Notes: a model not told the origin generated them from the sequence alone. DNA of 64,000 bases from Brevipalpus yothersi (GCA_003956705.1 QZCP01000445.1:13650-77649); one strand, 5' to 3'. Numbered from the stretch's first letter, positions 1-15,347 are shown. Numbers and translations are program-made.

Positions 1-1181
1 ACTCTCAAATTCAAATTAGCTTCACAGTTTGGTAATATCATTTGGAAGTCTTTTTTATCAGTCGAATATGTATGTCTACACAAAACTGAGAAGAAAATCT
101 CAGAGTAGGTGTCTCAATTCACGATTGAGATGATTGTGTTTGAATTTTCTCATTAGAAATTCAAATCTCAAGAAGACTTATTGATGATAAAGTCTAAATG
201 AATACACCGCTCAATATCACAGTTATAGTGATACTACTATCATGAGGCGATATTCTCCAATCAATTCTGAAGGGACCTCATGGAAAATCTCATGAAACCT
301 ATTATCGTGGTGAGAAAGCGACAGAAATTATCTTCTATTCAAAGTCTGAAAAGCTTGACGGAGACAGTTGAATTTACATGAAATAGACGAATCAACTTGC
401 CATGACAATACTGTTTCTCACCGTATTTCATTTTGAAAACCTTTTGAGAAGAACAAATAGTAAGCCTGAGCTGATAAGAATTAAGTGAAGAAAATTTTTT
501 TCACAATAGGAAGAGAAAAGCATCGGATGGTCATTAGGAATAACACTAGGATATCAAGAAAATTGGAAGAAAGTCAGAATAGTAAGGTAGCTTATTCAAA
601 ACAACAATGAATCTTTTCGAATCTTTTAAGACTCATTCTTGCTGAAAACTTTTTCTCCTAACAATGGTACTTGGAAATAATTTCAATTCAAATGCACATC
701 CTTAAGAGCATCCAATGACTAGGTGAATTTTTTATCCATTCGTTAGAATAAAAAGAATTTGATCATTCTCCATCAAGACATTTAGGGTTTATTTATTTAC
801 CTAACAAGCTGATTCCATGGAAGGTGATAGAATTGGAAAGAGAAGAGATGGAGAACAGCTCAGATGGAATTGAAGTTGATACATCACCTATGGGAAAATG
901 GTAGGCAAAGATCGGATGCAAAGATAAACGTCAAGATTGCAGCAAAAAAAGCAAGATGAACAAGATGAATTATATGTTTCAGATAAGAGGAAAAAGAAAG
1001 GGAGAGAGAAAGAAAGAAAGAATACTCAGCCAGAATAAGAAATGAAACCAAATGAAAGTCAGTGAAGAAAAGTGTTGAGTTGAGATGGAAAAATTGGAAT
1101 AACAACATACAATTTTGAAGAAATATAAGAAAAGATAAGTACATGGGAAGAAAATAAGTTAAAAAAGAGAGGAAGAGAGAA

Positions 1182-1184
<3 letters not shown>

Positions 1185-1224
<40 letters not shown>
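1185..1224. repeat. (GA)n microsatellite
   Basis: About 20 perfect GA units following a looser purine-rich stretch. Confidence 0.95.
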
Positions 1225-1227
<3 letters not shown>

Positions 1228-4200
1228 AAAACATGAAACAATAAAGAATTGAATGGAATACAATCAGAGTAAGATATTCTGGGAGACAGTAGTTACTTGT
1301 ATACCCATAGGGATGCTCTGATAGACATTAGACTTTCTTACAAGAGACGATATTTTACATGTTCATCCTCCACATCGCGAGTTTGTGAATTTTTATTCTC
1401 TCGAGAGACTAATAAAAGATGTGGTGATATATATAAATGTATGTATGTAAGAGATGGAAAGCTATTTCAAGAATTTCAGAATGTATACAGCTGATATGTG
1501 AGATTTCAAAACATGCTAGAAAATTGCCATATTCCGATGTGGTTTATAACCAAATTTGAATGTTGAATAATTAAGGGAAAAATTTTCTCTCTCTCTCTCT
1601 CTTCCTTTACTCTAACCATCTTCAGCTTGATGGATATCCGCAATTCTGTTGATAATGATGATGAAGAGAGACAGAAAAATAGGACACACACACATACTCA
1701 CAATATGGGCTGTAAAAATAAATGCTTGTCGCAGATTTTCTCCTCCTCTTCAGACACTCAGCATTTCTCCTCTACTATTCTCCATCATCAATGCTGAGTG
1801 CTTGGTTGATTCTCTCTCTTTCTCATCAGTGTCATCCATGATGATCAGAATATGAAAATAAGCATGGAATAGAGAAGATGAAGTATGAAGAACTCAGATT
1901 ATGCTGATCAGTCGACAGCTGAAATTATACATGAAAACAGATGAGAATAAATTAAGGTATTAAAGTAAGAGTGGAAGAAAAGGAGAGAGAATAAAGGCGA
2001 GAGTGAAGAATAATGAGATTCAATAAGATCCAGATGACACTTATCAAGTTTCAATCCCGAAGAATTATCATTAATTGAAGATTATTATTATTAACATGTA
2101 CTCTGTGAGTGTATAATCACCTTACTCATTCAATCCCAATTTTATTGAGCTTTCGATTTGATATCTTCATTTTTCAATTCAGAAGAAAAGGATTGAACTT
2201 GATCAATCATCCTTTACATGTAATGCCCAGAAGATAAAAACCAATCAAAAGGCATCGCAGGTATATGAGGCATTGCATGTCAACTGGATTTCATAGTTTT
2301 GAACAGATGAATCAAATCTGAATCGATTGCCTAAGGGTGAGTATAGTGGAATTTTGTCTCAAAAGAAAAGCTCACAATTTGAATGATCTGGATTCACCAG
2401 TAGTTAGGAAACCACAATAGAATGCTGCTACCATCATGATAAGATATCTCATACACATCCACACACGCAGTGGAATCGGAGTAAAAATGGAAGATCCAGA
2501 TTCGCTTGACATGTATACTATGCTCTATAAGAATGATCATCAATTGCTCCATTCAGAGGAGCATTATCATTCAATATGAAGCAAAACAGATTAGGAAGAG
2601 AGAGAGAGAGCAATCTAGTCCAACTTTTTTTCAGAATGATTGCACAATGGATCCTGGAATCATGGAAAGCTAGCTGATACTATCTCACAAAGTTATCTTT
2701 CTGGCTTTTGGCTAATATCTTCCATTTTCTCCCCGAATCTCTCATGAGAATCTTTTGCCCAACCAATTCGAATAATAATCATGGATCATCATTCTTGGGT
2801 GTTTGGGAGAGTGTAAGATTGCACAAGGATGCTGATCATATCGGAAATCTGACCTCAGAATAAATATATATGGCCCAAGAATATGATGATTGGAGCTGAT
2901 GAACTAATGAAGCAGAAGAACTTTTTTCCCAAATCGTAAGCTACCAAGTTCTGAGAGAGTTAAGCTAACACATTTGATCTAGTTTCGTTCTATCACTCTG
3001 ATGGTAAGAGTGACATGAATCAATAAAGTTCAGTACACGTATGAATATGAGAAACCATGAAATGCTCTCTCTTATCTATCCAGTTCAATCACCATCAAAA
3101 GTTTTAGCACTCGAAAAGTCCTTTCACAGATCACACTTGCAAAATTCTCGAATTTCTGTAGCCCTGTAGTCGTGTCGATTGAATTTATCTTATTCCATGA
3201 ATCAACAGAATATTCCCATGGACTGAGACCAAAGTTGACCCCATAACCGAGAAAATTCAGAAAAAAAGCTCGAGGAGTGAATGGAGATATTTTTCCATGT
3301 TCTCTTTCAACATGAGCTGGAGAACTCATAGGAACCAAACGGTCAAATACAAGGCACTAGAGAACTGGGTGAATATGATATATATTTGCAGCCGTAAATA
3401 GCGTAGACTTTTCATGATGATGAAAGGACTTCCACATGAGTTGAAAAGAAAATGCAGCTAGCCATGGTAGCCCGGAAAAGTGAGGCACGTATCATGCACG
3501 ATAGAATGAATAGTTCCTCATGAGAACGCTTACTCGAAAGATGATTGGTTTCAAATGCATTATTTTCTTTCTCTCTTTCTCTCTTCCTCTCTCTTTTTCC
3601 ATGCTCCAGTATAATAATCATGATGACTCAAGAAAGCTTATCATAAGGACTTTGGGTATCATTAGTCAGCGTTACTCAAGTAAGTAAATTTGGACGACCA
3701 CGAGAAGAGTATTCCCTTCATATATTTACGAAAATTTTATCAAGCCTCACAGAGCAACTGAATTCTCTTTCTTTTGTCAGATAGATAAGTTATGGAAGTC
3801 TTGGGAAGGAGGAGAAGTAGGACACTTCTTGTGACCAAAAATGATGCTCCATTGCATGATGTAGCTTTGAAAATTTTTTTCTTCATCCTCTGTTGATGGG
3901 TGGAGATTTCGAATTTTCCTGTTCAATTGAGAGCTGTTCAATGGGAATTCTGAAAATGATGGACTTTTCTGGTCAATAGAGTGAACAGAAGAATGACAAT
4001 TGTTAAAAGTTGTACGTTCTCGAGAAAATTGAGCAGATTTGATAACCTCGAGATTTTGACATAGCAAGTCCGAATATGAGAACCATTTAAGATCCATAAA
4101 TACCGAAAGTAAAACCAAAAAAATTGTCAACCAATGTTCTTTGTATCATAAAACTTACTAGTATCAAAGATAAAAGGGGTTTAAGAATTTTCTTTTGCTA

Positions 4201-6915
4201 CTGAAAAAAATATTGTCGAGAAGTGTTCCATTGTGAAGTCAATTCACGAATGCTGACATTTCAACTGGCATTGTTGGAAGCTCAAAATAAACCTTTCCTC
4301 ATGATGATCTCTATATTTTCACCAAGCATTTCTATTCCATATTTTGGATCAGATCTTGAGAGTCTTCTCTTCCCAATTCCCAGGGAGTGAAGAATTCTCG
4401 AGGAGAGGAAAAGAAAATTTTATGACTGAAAACTATTGATGTGGGAGGCTCTTGCTGGGAATTTTGGCCGGATTGAAGAGAGTGATCATACGTGTAATTC
4501 TACCTGTAATTCTATGAGAATATTTTCTCCAGTTGCTATCCATAGTGGGTTTACGATTAGATCTGAGCATCGAAAAATGTATCCAACAGCTCATGGCAAG
4601 CTTCTTGAGATGTGAAGACGGATCGAATCGAGATTGACTCTGAATAAACTTAACGAAATCAATTGAAACCAAGAAAGAATTTAGTATGAAAAATTTTCGC
4701 AAATCTCGAGTAGACCACAGCAATCATGCTCAAACATTGAATTTCTACATCTGATGTATTTCCATATTCCAAGAATCGATACATTGCGAAATAATATATA
4801 TCATAATTCAAAGTAATCGCTGAGGTCAGCTAAATTTGTCATGATCTTGAAAAGAGTGAGATGAATCCTTGCTTTCTTCTGAATGAAGATGATGTAATAC
4901 AGCAGTAGAAGTAGTTGTGAACAAAAATTTTTGTATTACATTGAACTTAAGAAGGTGAGAGCCAGCATTGTTTTGAACAATACAGGCTATGAAGTTCAGA
5001 GATCATTAATAATCGAGAAAAATAGCTCACAAGTACAGTTGAAGCCTCAGGGTTGAGTAACAGAGCTCTTGAACAGAACATCACTTTCAAGTGATTCTTG
5101 TACTCCAGTTTCGATAGTGATAAAAATATCGAAACTTTGTACTTGCAACATTGATTCAATGGATTGCAATGTTCATGTATTTATGACTGAGAAGTGTATT
5201 TTTCTCTCTGATTTTTCTTCTTCTCACATAAACACAGATACATGCTCATCTAATATACTCTGAACATGAAAGAAACTCTACCATTAATATAAAGCTGATA
5301 AAATAATAATCGCACAAAAATAATGTATGATCGAATAACGATCATCAACTTAACCGAAAAAGCTGGTGTGTATGTATCGAATAATGATCTGTGTTCTCAC
5401 GTTAAAGTCAACCGGGCTGTCTAAGCTGTGTGTATCTGTCAGGTTCTATTAGAAGAATAGATCTTCTCTATCCTCTTCTTCTCCTTCTTCTTTCTTCCAT
5501 GTATATATTCGTGGTCATTCTCAAGGTTTTACGTTTCTCGTATTTTTGGATTGCTTGAGCGTCGCTTGAGATGAAGAGAGAGAAAGAAAGAAAGAAAGAG
5601 AGAGACAGAATATCTGAGATGGGAATATTCTTTCTCACCACATCTTCTTGACTTCTCTTGAGAGCCATATGATCCCAAGCATACTTTAGCTGATGGAAAC
5701 TATAGGGCTTCACGCTTTTTGCAACTATTTGCTTTCTTTTTAGGACTCTTGAGGGCTCTAAAAGTAAACGCTGAAACGAATTACTGATATCGATAATAGC
5801 AGAAGAGGTTATGAGTAAGAAAAACAGTAAAGACCATTAAAGGTTTTCATCAGCCTCCAATCTGAGAGCTCCAATAAGACCTTGAATAGATATTGTAACA
5901 TCTTAAGAGCAACAACAAATTAATGAAGTTCTGGTGAAGCTGATCGAGGTTGATGCATGAGGATATTTTGGTCTCCCTCTGATCATCAAATATAACAGAA
6001 GTTCAAAAAGATACATCTTCCTCAGTGGGAATACATCAGAGGAATAAAAATGGATTTTAATTATATTTAGCTTCTTTAAACCTTTCTATCCTTATGATTC
6101 TTTGCCTCAGGCAAATTTTATTATTGGAAAGGATCTCTATTAAATCCATTTTTTCAGCGAAAAGAGGGAGATATTGGAACATTTTCATAATCATTGAATG
6201 ATCAAGAAACTCCAGCCAGGAAGTGCAATCCTTCCTTCAGAATGAAAAGAGAGAGAGAGAGAGCGCAATCAAGAGTATCAACAATAGCTTCCGTCAGAAT
6301 GCTTGATAGAAAAGTTTCTACCACATTCTGATCAACATGTGAGCAATCTTTAGTTATTATTTGAAAACCTCTGTGAATACCTTTCTCTCATTTTCAGAAT
6401 GAAAAAAAGTTCGATGCCATGTTTTGTTTGGAAATAATAAAAAAAAGGAAAGAAAGATCTCTACTTTATCGGTTTACATTGATTCTAAGTATTCCCAAAA
6501 CTCTGCAACGAATAATAGCAGTTCAATTTTTCTTCACCAATACAGAGTTTCACACAGTTTTCAGACACAAGTTTGTTGTTGAGGAGAATGGGATTCCATA
6601 GATTGAAATGAAAAAGGTGAAAAAAAAATCTGTTCAAGAAGAATTTGTTAAGTGAATGAATTTCCCTGATCTCGATTGAGATTCATGATAATCAAATAAT
6701 AAAGGAAATGAACTCAGAGGCATGCTGAAGTGGTAGCAAATCGAATCAGAATCTTAACAAGAATCAATGCATTCAAGCAATGATCGAACAAGTCATGATC
6801 ATCAAAGTGAAATACACATCATCTGGATAGTATACACCACCGAAAGATTTTCTCTTCTTCTATTCTTCTTCCAGTAAAAATCCCAATGGTGGAGGAGTAG
6901 TCATAAGATCAAGTC

Positions 6916-6924
6916 AGAGAGAGA

Positions 6925-6958
<34 letters not shown>
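6916..6958. repeat. (GA)n microsatellite, one interruption
   Basis: GA repeat broken by a GGG near 6927. Confidence 0.9.
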
Positions 6959-6960
<2 letters not shown>

Positions 6961-9281
6961 GGAATAAAAAGAAGAGAAACGGTTTGAGAGGCAAGATTTT
7001 GAGCTCTATCAAACTGAATTCCTCTTGATCAATCTACCATTTGTATTGTGTGCAGTATATTGGTCTATCACTTCTCTTTCTCTTCCCTAAATGACTTACT
7101 AAAGCGATCAGATGAAGATAAGCTTACAATTGAACACTGAATGAATCCTGGTAGAAAGAAAATATTCCGAAAGAAAAATGGTATGATTCTTTGGAAGAAA
7201 AAGAAATGATCTCAAGATTTCTCATGATGATGTAGGGAAGGTATATCTGTTTGTATCCAATGTATCAGATATTTTTGTACACACATGCACAGAAAAAGGC
7301 TATACCACTGGAAAATGATTACGATCATTGAATGATATGCTTGATATTGGATAGTAGGGGTGAATGCTATTTCAAGGACAAATCACAAGAAATTTTGCGT
7401 TTGAACTCGATCATGAGACACACTAAAAATTTCCCCATGTATTGAGTAAACAGCAAACTTATTCTCTTCCAAAAGAATTGGAATCCCTCAAGATGGGGAA
7501 ACTTTTTAAAAAATCTGAGAATGTCTTCCTAAGAAAAAGAGAGGGACCAGAATAGATCACGAAAGATGAAACGATCAGATGACATAGGATATGTTTATTT
7601 TGGAAGAAACTTCAACCTTTTATCGTAAGATTCTCTGCTCATATGTAGACTTCAACTCTACCAAGATCAATTACAATCGACATGACCAGACTCATGAAAA
7701 CCATGAGCATGTTGAAATAAATTCATCGAAAATTTCTTCTACGTGCCTAAAAGATCATTCATAAGCTTAAAATACTTAAAGTTCTTATTCAAGAATGAGA
7801 TCCTAGAAATATATTATAGTAGATATTGAGAAAGTTTAATAAGAGAGGAGAAAATATTGTTGTGACTCGTCATGGGGGGGGGATAAAATACTTGTTGTGT
7901 ATGAGAATAAGAGTAGAATGAATGTTTCTCCTAGAACTTGGATTTTTCAGACTTATTAATCCAAAGCATCGAGATGCTCTATTTACTTTCTGGGATTTAT
8001 CGCACTTGTCTCCTCTATTAAGGTTCATATATGGTATTCAAAGAAAAATAGAGAAAAAATCTGTTGTTTTTCATGAATCTTTTCGACCAGGAAAAAGTCC
8101 AGTAAATCATTAAATTTGATTATGTAAGGTGAGAGCTGGGATTGAACGATAAAAAACCAAGTTTTTCAGAATTCTCTTAGAGGATATTATGTCTACTCAG
8201 GAAAATATTTCGTAACTTATCAATAACAAAGCTTGATTATCTCCCATGTTCCTCCAACGTGTTATGTTTCTACGAGCACTACTGGATATATGAATCACAA
8301 TTCACAATTCAGCTATTGCTTCCAGAAGAAATGAGAAACAGAAGCCACAGGTAGCAAAAGCTATAAAACATCTCTTCGCAAAACCTTCGGACCCATCGCT
8401 GATCACATTTGAAGCTGTGGGAACTTTTTCCTTCCTTCCGGGCAATTTTTCAGAAAAGTTTGTTGAATTTTTTCCAAAATACACATTTTTTCATGTTATA
8501 CGATCATTTTCACATTTCCTGTTTGGTACAAGATTTATCAATCGCAGAGAATAAGTCTAAGGTTTTTTCTTCTACAAACGCCTGGGTGTAGTTTTTTCAT
8601 GTTTATCCAGAATCAATTCATGTAACTTTTTGTGGAGCCAAGGAAAATTTCACATCGTGTAACATAAAGATATCAATTGGAATTCATCCTTTTCATCGTT
8701 TTTTCCGGCCAAAATCCATGAATCCACAATATATTTACAAAATCAATCGGGTCAAGTGCTGTGTGTAAGATGTAAGATTTTTTTCAGCTGAAATTCTGGG
8801 GATACTGATTCCCAATAAGAAGGAGTAGAACTGATATTCCTATCTCTTGATGTCGGGGATCGAGCTGATTGATTCAATCTGCTTCTTTGATTCAAGTATT
8901 TGATATGAAAGATTTTTTTCCAGCCCGAAGAAGACTCCAGAGAGTTCTAGGTTCTCTTCGTCTTTTAGATACAAGTAATCATTTGAAGTAATTGATGACA
9001 GCTCAGGTCGTCGAGCATTGTAAGAGATTGTCAATTCAATATGTAGCAAGAAGCAATACAAAAATTATCGATAAATGAAGTAAGTAGTCTGACATGGGTG
9101 AATTGACACGCTGTAAGTTTCTAAGGGAAAGAATACAATTCGATTTGGGTTGAGTGAATAATGAGGAATGAAAGAAATTATACTCAAACATTCAATCACT
9201 GATAATTAGATTTGATAATCGAATTAAATTAAAGAAAGAGAAGAAGAAGAAGAGAAAAAAGATGCAAATTCGAAAACTTAC

Positions 9282-9664
9282 GCAGTCTCATTGTTTTGGA
9301 ATACCAATTCTCCTTCAGTACAAATAAAATCTTGCTCATGTCGAGCAGTTCCTTCGTACATCTGAAATGGTACCACTACACGTCCTCGGGCACCACTGAA
9401 TCGATTCACACGAATACGATATATGCCCACCGATTCTGATAGTTCAACACTAGATTCTGCGAATGAGAACACACCACTGTGATCATCATCCAGTATCATA
9501 ACGGTTGCTATTGCTGGTGTGCCCAGTTGAAGTTTGGGCAAATCTCGTAACATTGGACCACCGTTAACTGTATTCTCTGGATAAAGGTAGCGTGGATTAC
9601 TGAGACGACAGTAGAAGTGTTCATCTTCTTCAAAAACATCATCATCTATCACCGTGATCATGAC
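9282..9664 (-). CDS. Calx: NCX exon 3: end of CBD1 and most of Calx-beta domain 2 (CBD2)
   Basis: This exon starts VMITVIDDDVFEEDEHF, the acidic Ca2+-binding end of CBD1, directly after an AG acceptor. It continues through a variable linker (LYPENTVNGGPMLRDLP) into CBD2 (MILDDDHSGVFSFAES, SGARGRVVVPF, EGELVFQNNET). It ends two bases into a codon at a GC|GTAAGT donor. The rest of CBD2 and the second membrane block must come from exons left of this window. In animals the CBD1-CBD2 linker region is where NCX splice variants arise, but no alternative exon was recognised nearby. Confidence 0.94.
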
Positions 9665-9744
9665 CTATCAATTGAGAATGGAAAGGTCAAGTTGATTGAT
9701 GGACATCATGTAGGAATAGGAGAAAAAAGAAACAAAAAAGAGAG

Positions 9745-9776
<32 letters not shown>

Positions 9777-10198
9777 AAAAGAGAGAGAGAGAAATGGAAT
9801 AAGATTTGGGGAGGTGGATCAAGTAGGAATAAGATTGGCACAAAGTTGTAAGGTGGAAGAGATCGAACAGAAAGAAGATAAATGATTGATACATGTCCAG
9901 AGATGGGTTTATGGTTGAATCCAGTATCCAAGTGATGTATGTTGAATTATGATGAGGATTATGGAGTGAGAGATGTAGAATATGGAAAAATATGAGAAAA
10001 GAGAGAGAAAAAAGAAAATAAGATTGAGTTAGAGGATATAATGACATATATATTAGGCTATTTTTCTTTTCTTATGCCTCTGTATATGTGTGTGTATGTA
10101 TCTCTCTTCTATTTTTGGATCTTTATCTAGTAAGTGAAGGAATGTGAGGTGAAAAATTCGCTCCACAACTGATACACATTTGCTTTTCTTCTACTCAT

Positions 10199-10240
<42 letters not shown>

Positions 10241-13200
10241 CTCTCTTTCTATGTTTTCTCAGTGATCATATCTCATATATACACACACACAAAATACTCA
10301 AAGGATGAAGGAAAAGATAAGGTATCATTTTCTCCGCGGGAATTCATTCACACTCATATTGTTCACTAGCTGTTGGGTGTGGACTTGGAATAGTATATTT
10401 CTTCTTCCCAATCTTGTGAGAAGAAGAACAAGAAGACGAATAAGAAGGAAAAAAGTGAATCCAAGAAAGATCTGTGGCATTGATGATGGCAATAGATGAG
10501 ATAAAAAAGTGAAGCAAAAAGAGCAAGAGAGAAGAGAGACATTGATGCCAGAGGTGGATGAGAAGACATTGCTGATGGCAGGATTTTCGAAACTTTTTCA
10601 AATCGTGTGGAGCTATAAATGAGAAACTGAACAACTGACGTGATGAATAGATGAGAAGAGAGAGAAAATCAATGTCACTGTATTTGATCTGGCATTCAAA
10701 ATATATGAGCTCAAGTTAACCTGAAATGAGAGCAAATGTTTGAGTATATTAATGAAAATTCAAAGAATTCCTCTTCCAACAAACTCTCAATGTATTTCAT
10801 GATCACCTACAAGCCTTCCAAAGTTCATCTCCTGTCTGTCAGATTTACTGATGAGAATACTTGGTTGGATGAAATTCTCTGATCGAAGAATTTCTCTTCT
10901 CTCCTCATGGAAGGTACTGAAAGGGATCCTTGATATAGCTTATATTCCAAAAAAACAGATCTTCTCTCACGGTCTGGTAGAGAGAGTCAGTAGAATTGGA
11001 AGCAAATTATTTTCTTATTTAACCTTCTCTTCGATAATCTTCTTTCACACATTCTCATCACATCTTTTTCTCTATGTCTCTTTCGGTTCACTTATCATGA
11101 AAAATTTATCATACTCCACTAAATATCATCGGAATCATTCTATTAGCTCAGATGGTGTGAAAATTTGCCAACATCTGGTCAGAGAATGGATTCTAACCAG
11201 AGAAAAGCATCTAATACGAGAGGAAGAGAATAAATAAGAGAAGCTGAAAACATATTAGGTTGAATAAGAGATTGCAAAAGAGAGAGAGAATCCTGAATGA
11301 TGAAATTCTTCTTGAGGATAGAATTAATGTCTACAAAATTATCATAATACAGATAACGGGTTATGAAGAAGGGGATAAAGAGAAAAAAATTTGAAAGTCA
11401 AGGGGTAAGCTCGTGGAATGTAGAAGAGTGAGAAATCGATTGCTAACAGATGGAAGAAATGGAAGCAAACAAAAAGCTAATTATATCGAGCATCCGTTTC
11501 ATGACCTGATAAGAAAGAAAGAAAGAGAGAGAGAAAGGAGATTCAAAGCTCTTCAGATCTCATTCACTTTCTCATCATTGACAGTGATCGACCTTCAAAT
11601 AGACTCTCACTTTCCTTCTCCTAACGGTTAATTCATCTGGAAAAAGAAATTCTTTCTTCCTTCCTGAGTCATATTCTCTCTCTCGCTAAGAATCTTTCTG
11701 GATGAAAGAACTCTCGCGCCAAATCTATCTGTGTGTCCTGGTTTCATTGGAGCGAAAATGGATGGTCATTGAGAGAGTGGGAAAGAGAAAGAGAAAGAAG
11801 GAAAGAGAGAGAGAGAGGACCAAAAAAATCCATGAAAATAACCGAATCTATCTAGCCAAAATCACATCCATTCATAGACTCAAGAGCTCATTTGATATGA
11901 AACAAATTATCGTCTCCCAATAACCATACAATAGATTTGATAGTCTCATTACAGTCGTGCCAAGAAGTTATGGATATATACACATAAGAGACATTACACT
12001 GGGAGAGTAATGGAATGATGGTTGATTGTCCAGAGACTATGACAAAATTTAGAACAAGTTGAGCAATGTAGTCTTCATTTACCTGTTTATGTGCTTCCTC
12101 AGGATGAAATATCATTGTCTCGTTGACACCAATAAAATCAGATCCTGCATTGGCAGTTCCATCTTCGGTAGTAAAATCGATGGCCACAGTTCGACTCAAA
12201 TCACCCTCACGAGAAACATTAACCGCAAACTGGCCCACATTTTCCATGACCGTATAATGGGCAGGATCGAAAAATATTTTGATAATGTTCTCCTCTTTGG
12301 CAACTACCGTACTAGGGCGACGATCCTCTATCGATCGATCCACACGTCTTTTCATCATGGCTGATCCACCAGTAAGCTTTTTGGTTGCCTGTATAATGTG
12401 TGTAAAGAGAATCATGGTAAATGTATGTGTGTGTGTGTGATGAGGAAAATCTTATACAAGAATGCTTTTGAGAAGAGATTATCAATGTTATTAAAGCATA
12501 TTTTGATCTGATATTTGGGTTTCTGAGTGTACAAAAGTATAGACTCTCAAGTTCGCTCAAGTCATTCGGAGAAGAGCATCATGTAAAATGTAAAAATCAC
12601 GAGCTTCCATGTAAGATATGGTGATATGGAATCCCAATCCTTAAAATAAAATTGAACCAAATTTCAATCAATACGCTGAATTTGTGGTTGAAGACATTCA
12701 AAAATTTCAATTCAATCTTTCCTCTCCATTAACTAATCCATCTATTCATGCATACTATTTTCCTGAGATGACTGAATTTGAGATAGTCTCGGAGGCTGGA
12801 TACAATATGGTCCATGAAGCCATGCATCAATCAGCTGAACCATAGTATGAACAACAATCTTCGGGCTTGCTCATACTCTCTTTTGAACATGGAAACATAG
12901 GTAGTAGTTCTATTTTGTAAGAGTTCATCTGTATAAGTATGCATTTTTCTTGCCATAGTATGATTGATGAGCTCAGATTTTGGAGGGATAGATTCTTCTC
13001 TCTAAAATATTCAGAGATGAACTACAAAAATAGGTGAATGCAACCAGAAGAATTCCTTTTGGTTTTTCATGAATTGAAATAATGATAATAAGTCTAACCA
13101 AAATCAGTGGATTCAAAGAGGAAGCTTAATCGATAAGGTTCATTTTGCTGAACACTGTCGATTATCACTTCAACATTGAGCAATTATCGACCTGAAAGAC

Positions 13201-14610
13201 ATTAAAATATCATGATTCATATGGAAATGATGGTAGATAATGATCATTATCAATGATCACTGGAAGGTGTTTATATACTATTATAAATAATGAACAATAT
13301 ATCCAACGAATCTACAAAAGCCAATGAAATGGTCATCAAGCAAGGGGTTAGAGGTGAGTATAAAATAATGAATACCACCAATCTCGAGGGGAAAATAAGA
13401 ATAAAATAATGGCAATACTCAACCAACCAAAGCGAATCAGTTAGTAGAGTAGCAATACATGTCTACATAAATGGAGCAAATGTGGGAAAGGCTATTCTGG
13501 AAGTCAATTGAAGCTCAGAACAAACCTCCAAAAAATTCTCATTCAAATTCCCAGAGAACTTTGGACGGAGAGAGAGAATCTTCACAGTATAAATTAAACT
13601 CGTGTACAGAATGTGAATCATGCAATAATTTGCGATTAACAGAGACATTGACATACATGTAGAGTGAAAGAGAGAGATAGAAAAAAGAAAGAAAAATTGT
13701 TGAAAACAGCGGTGCAAGTTTCAAATGAGCAAGGAAGCAATCTTGAACAATATATAGCTTTACAGAATCACTTAACTAAAGCTATTCAATACTATCAACA
13801 AAATCAGCTCCTCTTCTCTCTCATCACCATCCATCTCGCATCCTCTTCACTTTTATCTATCTGGTAAGATGAGGAAGAGAAAAAAGAAAGAGAAAGAAAG
13901 AGGAAGAGGAAGAAGCGTGTTCAGCAGCCCAAAGCAGTTTTACAAGAGAGACAGAGAAACAGAGGACATTCTATTGAATGTTTTTGTATGTGTATATATT
14001 GGTTCCATGAGGATGGTCCAACAAAATGTATGTGTGTGTGAATACTTGTTGGAGAGCGAGAGGAGGAAAGATGCAGGAAAGATGAGAGATGCGTGTTTGA
14101 GGTTAATTTGCCGGAGCAACTCTTTTTTCTTTTCATCCCTTTATCACTTACATCCTTTCTTTTCTCCATATTCAATATATACTCACACACACAAACACTC
14201 TTAAGGCATCTTTCGTGACGCAGTGTCTCTCGGTTCTTATCCATTCCAACATGATGACATTGCTAGCGATAACTTTTGGCTTTTCTTCAGAGGTAACCCG
14301 AAATAGAAGGAGGAGAGAGAGAGAGGAATAAAATTCAACAAGGTCCAACAACGCTCTCAGCATCCTCTCTACTACTCATGGAGCAAGGGAGAAGATACAA
14401 AAAAAGGAGGAGTTGGCGAGATAATATCTTATAATGCATACAAGATGAAAAAAAGAGTCTCTGTATCGTATGTATAAGCATGTGTACAGATTCCAAAACA
14501 TAGAGACATGGAAAGACTAAAAGGAAGGGATTACAGTCTATGGTATTCTTGATACGGAATTTTTTTGATGCTAGGTTAAGGAAGAGTTTCCAAAATATTC
14601 AAATCACCAT

Positions 14611-14668
<58 letters not shown>

Positions 14669-14978
14669 NNNNNNNNNNNNNNNNNNNNNNNNNNNNNNNN
14701 NNNNNNNNNNNNNNNNNNNNNNNNNNNNNNNNNNNNNNNNNNNNNNNNNNNNNNNNNNNNNNNNNNNNNNNNNNNNNNNNNNNNNNNNNNNNNNNNNNNN
14801 NNNNNNNNNNNNNNNNNNNNNNNNNNNNNNNNNNNNNNNNNNNNNNNNNNNNNNNNNNNNNNNNNNNNNNNNNNNNNNNNNNNNNNNNNNNNNNNNNNNN
14901 NNNNNNNNNNNNNNNNNNNNNNNNNNNNNNNNNNNNNNNNNNNNNNNNNNNNNNNNNNNNNNNNNNNNNNNNNNNNNN

Positions 14979-15041
<63 letters not shown>

Positions 15042-15347
15042 TCGGTTTTCTCTCTTCTCTCAACTTTGCTCAAATTTCATTTCCCTGGAAGCTGTGAGAC
15101 GATAAAAGTGGAAGAAGAAAAAAAAATAAATCATTCAGGAAGCGAAAGTTTTCCCAACTGAATCAGAGTAACACCATCAACAAACTTTTTAAAAAATCTA
15201 TTCTCGACGATACATTGAATCTAGCTGATCTTGAAATTCTCTCCCTTTCTCTTCCCTAACTGAGTTCTCCTCAATGAAATAAGACAATATTTTCTCTCTA
15301 CATTCTTGAATCACTTGAATCACTTGAATCGATCACTACCATTCCTC

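Larger units (their letters stand above)
1..9281. other. No supported gene: presumed NCX intron 3 running off the left edge
   Basis: AT-rich sequence with many short GA tracts. No minus-strand stretch resembles the missing second half of the exchanger. Open frames up to about 117 codons occur on both strands but none shows recognisable family features. A run of nine G at about 7874 and a (GA)n tract near 6916-6958 are the only notable simple sequence apart from 1185-1224. Confidence 0.6.

Noticed and set aside
3072..4723. Three minus-strand frames (3072-3338, 3777-4130, 4433-4723) considered as missing exchanger exons
   Set aside because: None contains transmembrane or alpha-2 repeat sequence or CBD2 residues.
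8295..8550. Plus-strand open stretch without an ATG (contains NEKQKPQVAKAIKHLFAKPS)
   Set aside because: Length within chance expectation and not recognised; no splice context was convincing.
10851..11237. 128-codon plus-strand frame in NCX intron 2
   Set aside because: No domain, no splice partners, composition typical of chance frames here.
14540..15097. Long frames of Ser-Leu or Arg-Glu repeats across the N-gap (also at 42173-43120)
   Set aside because: They are translations of CT/GA dinucleotide repeats and unknown bases.
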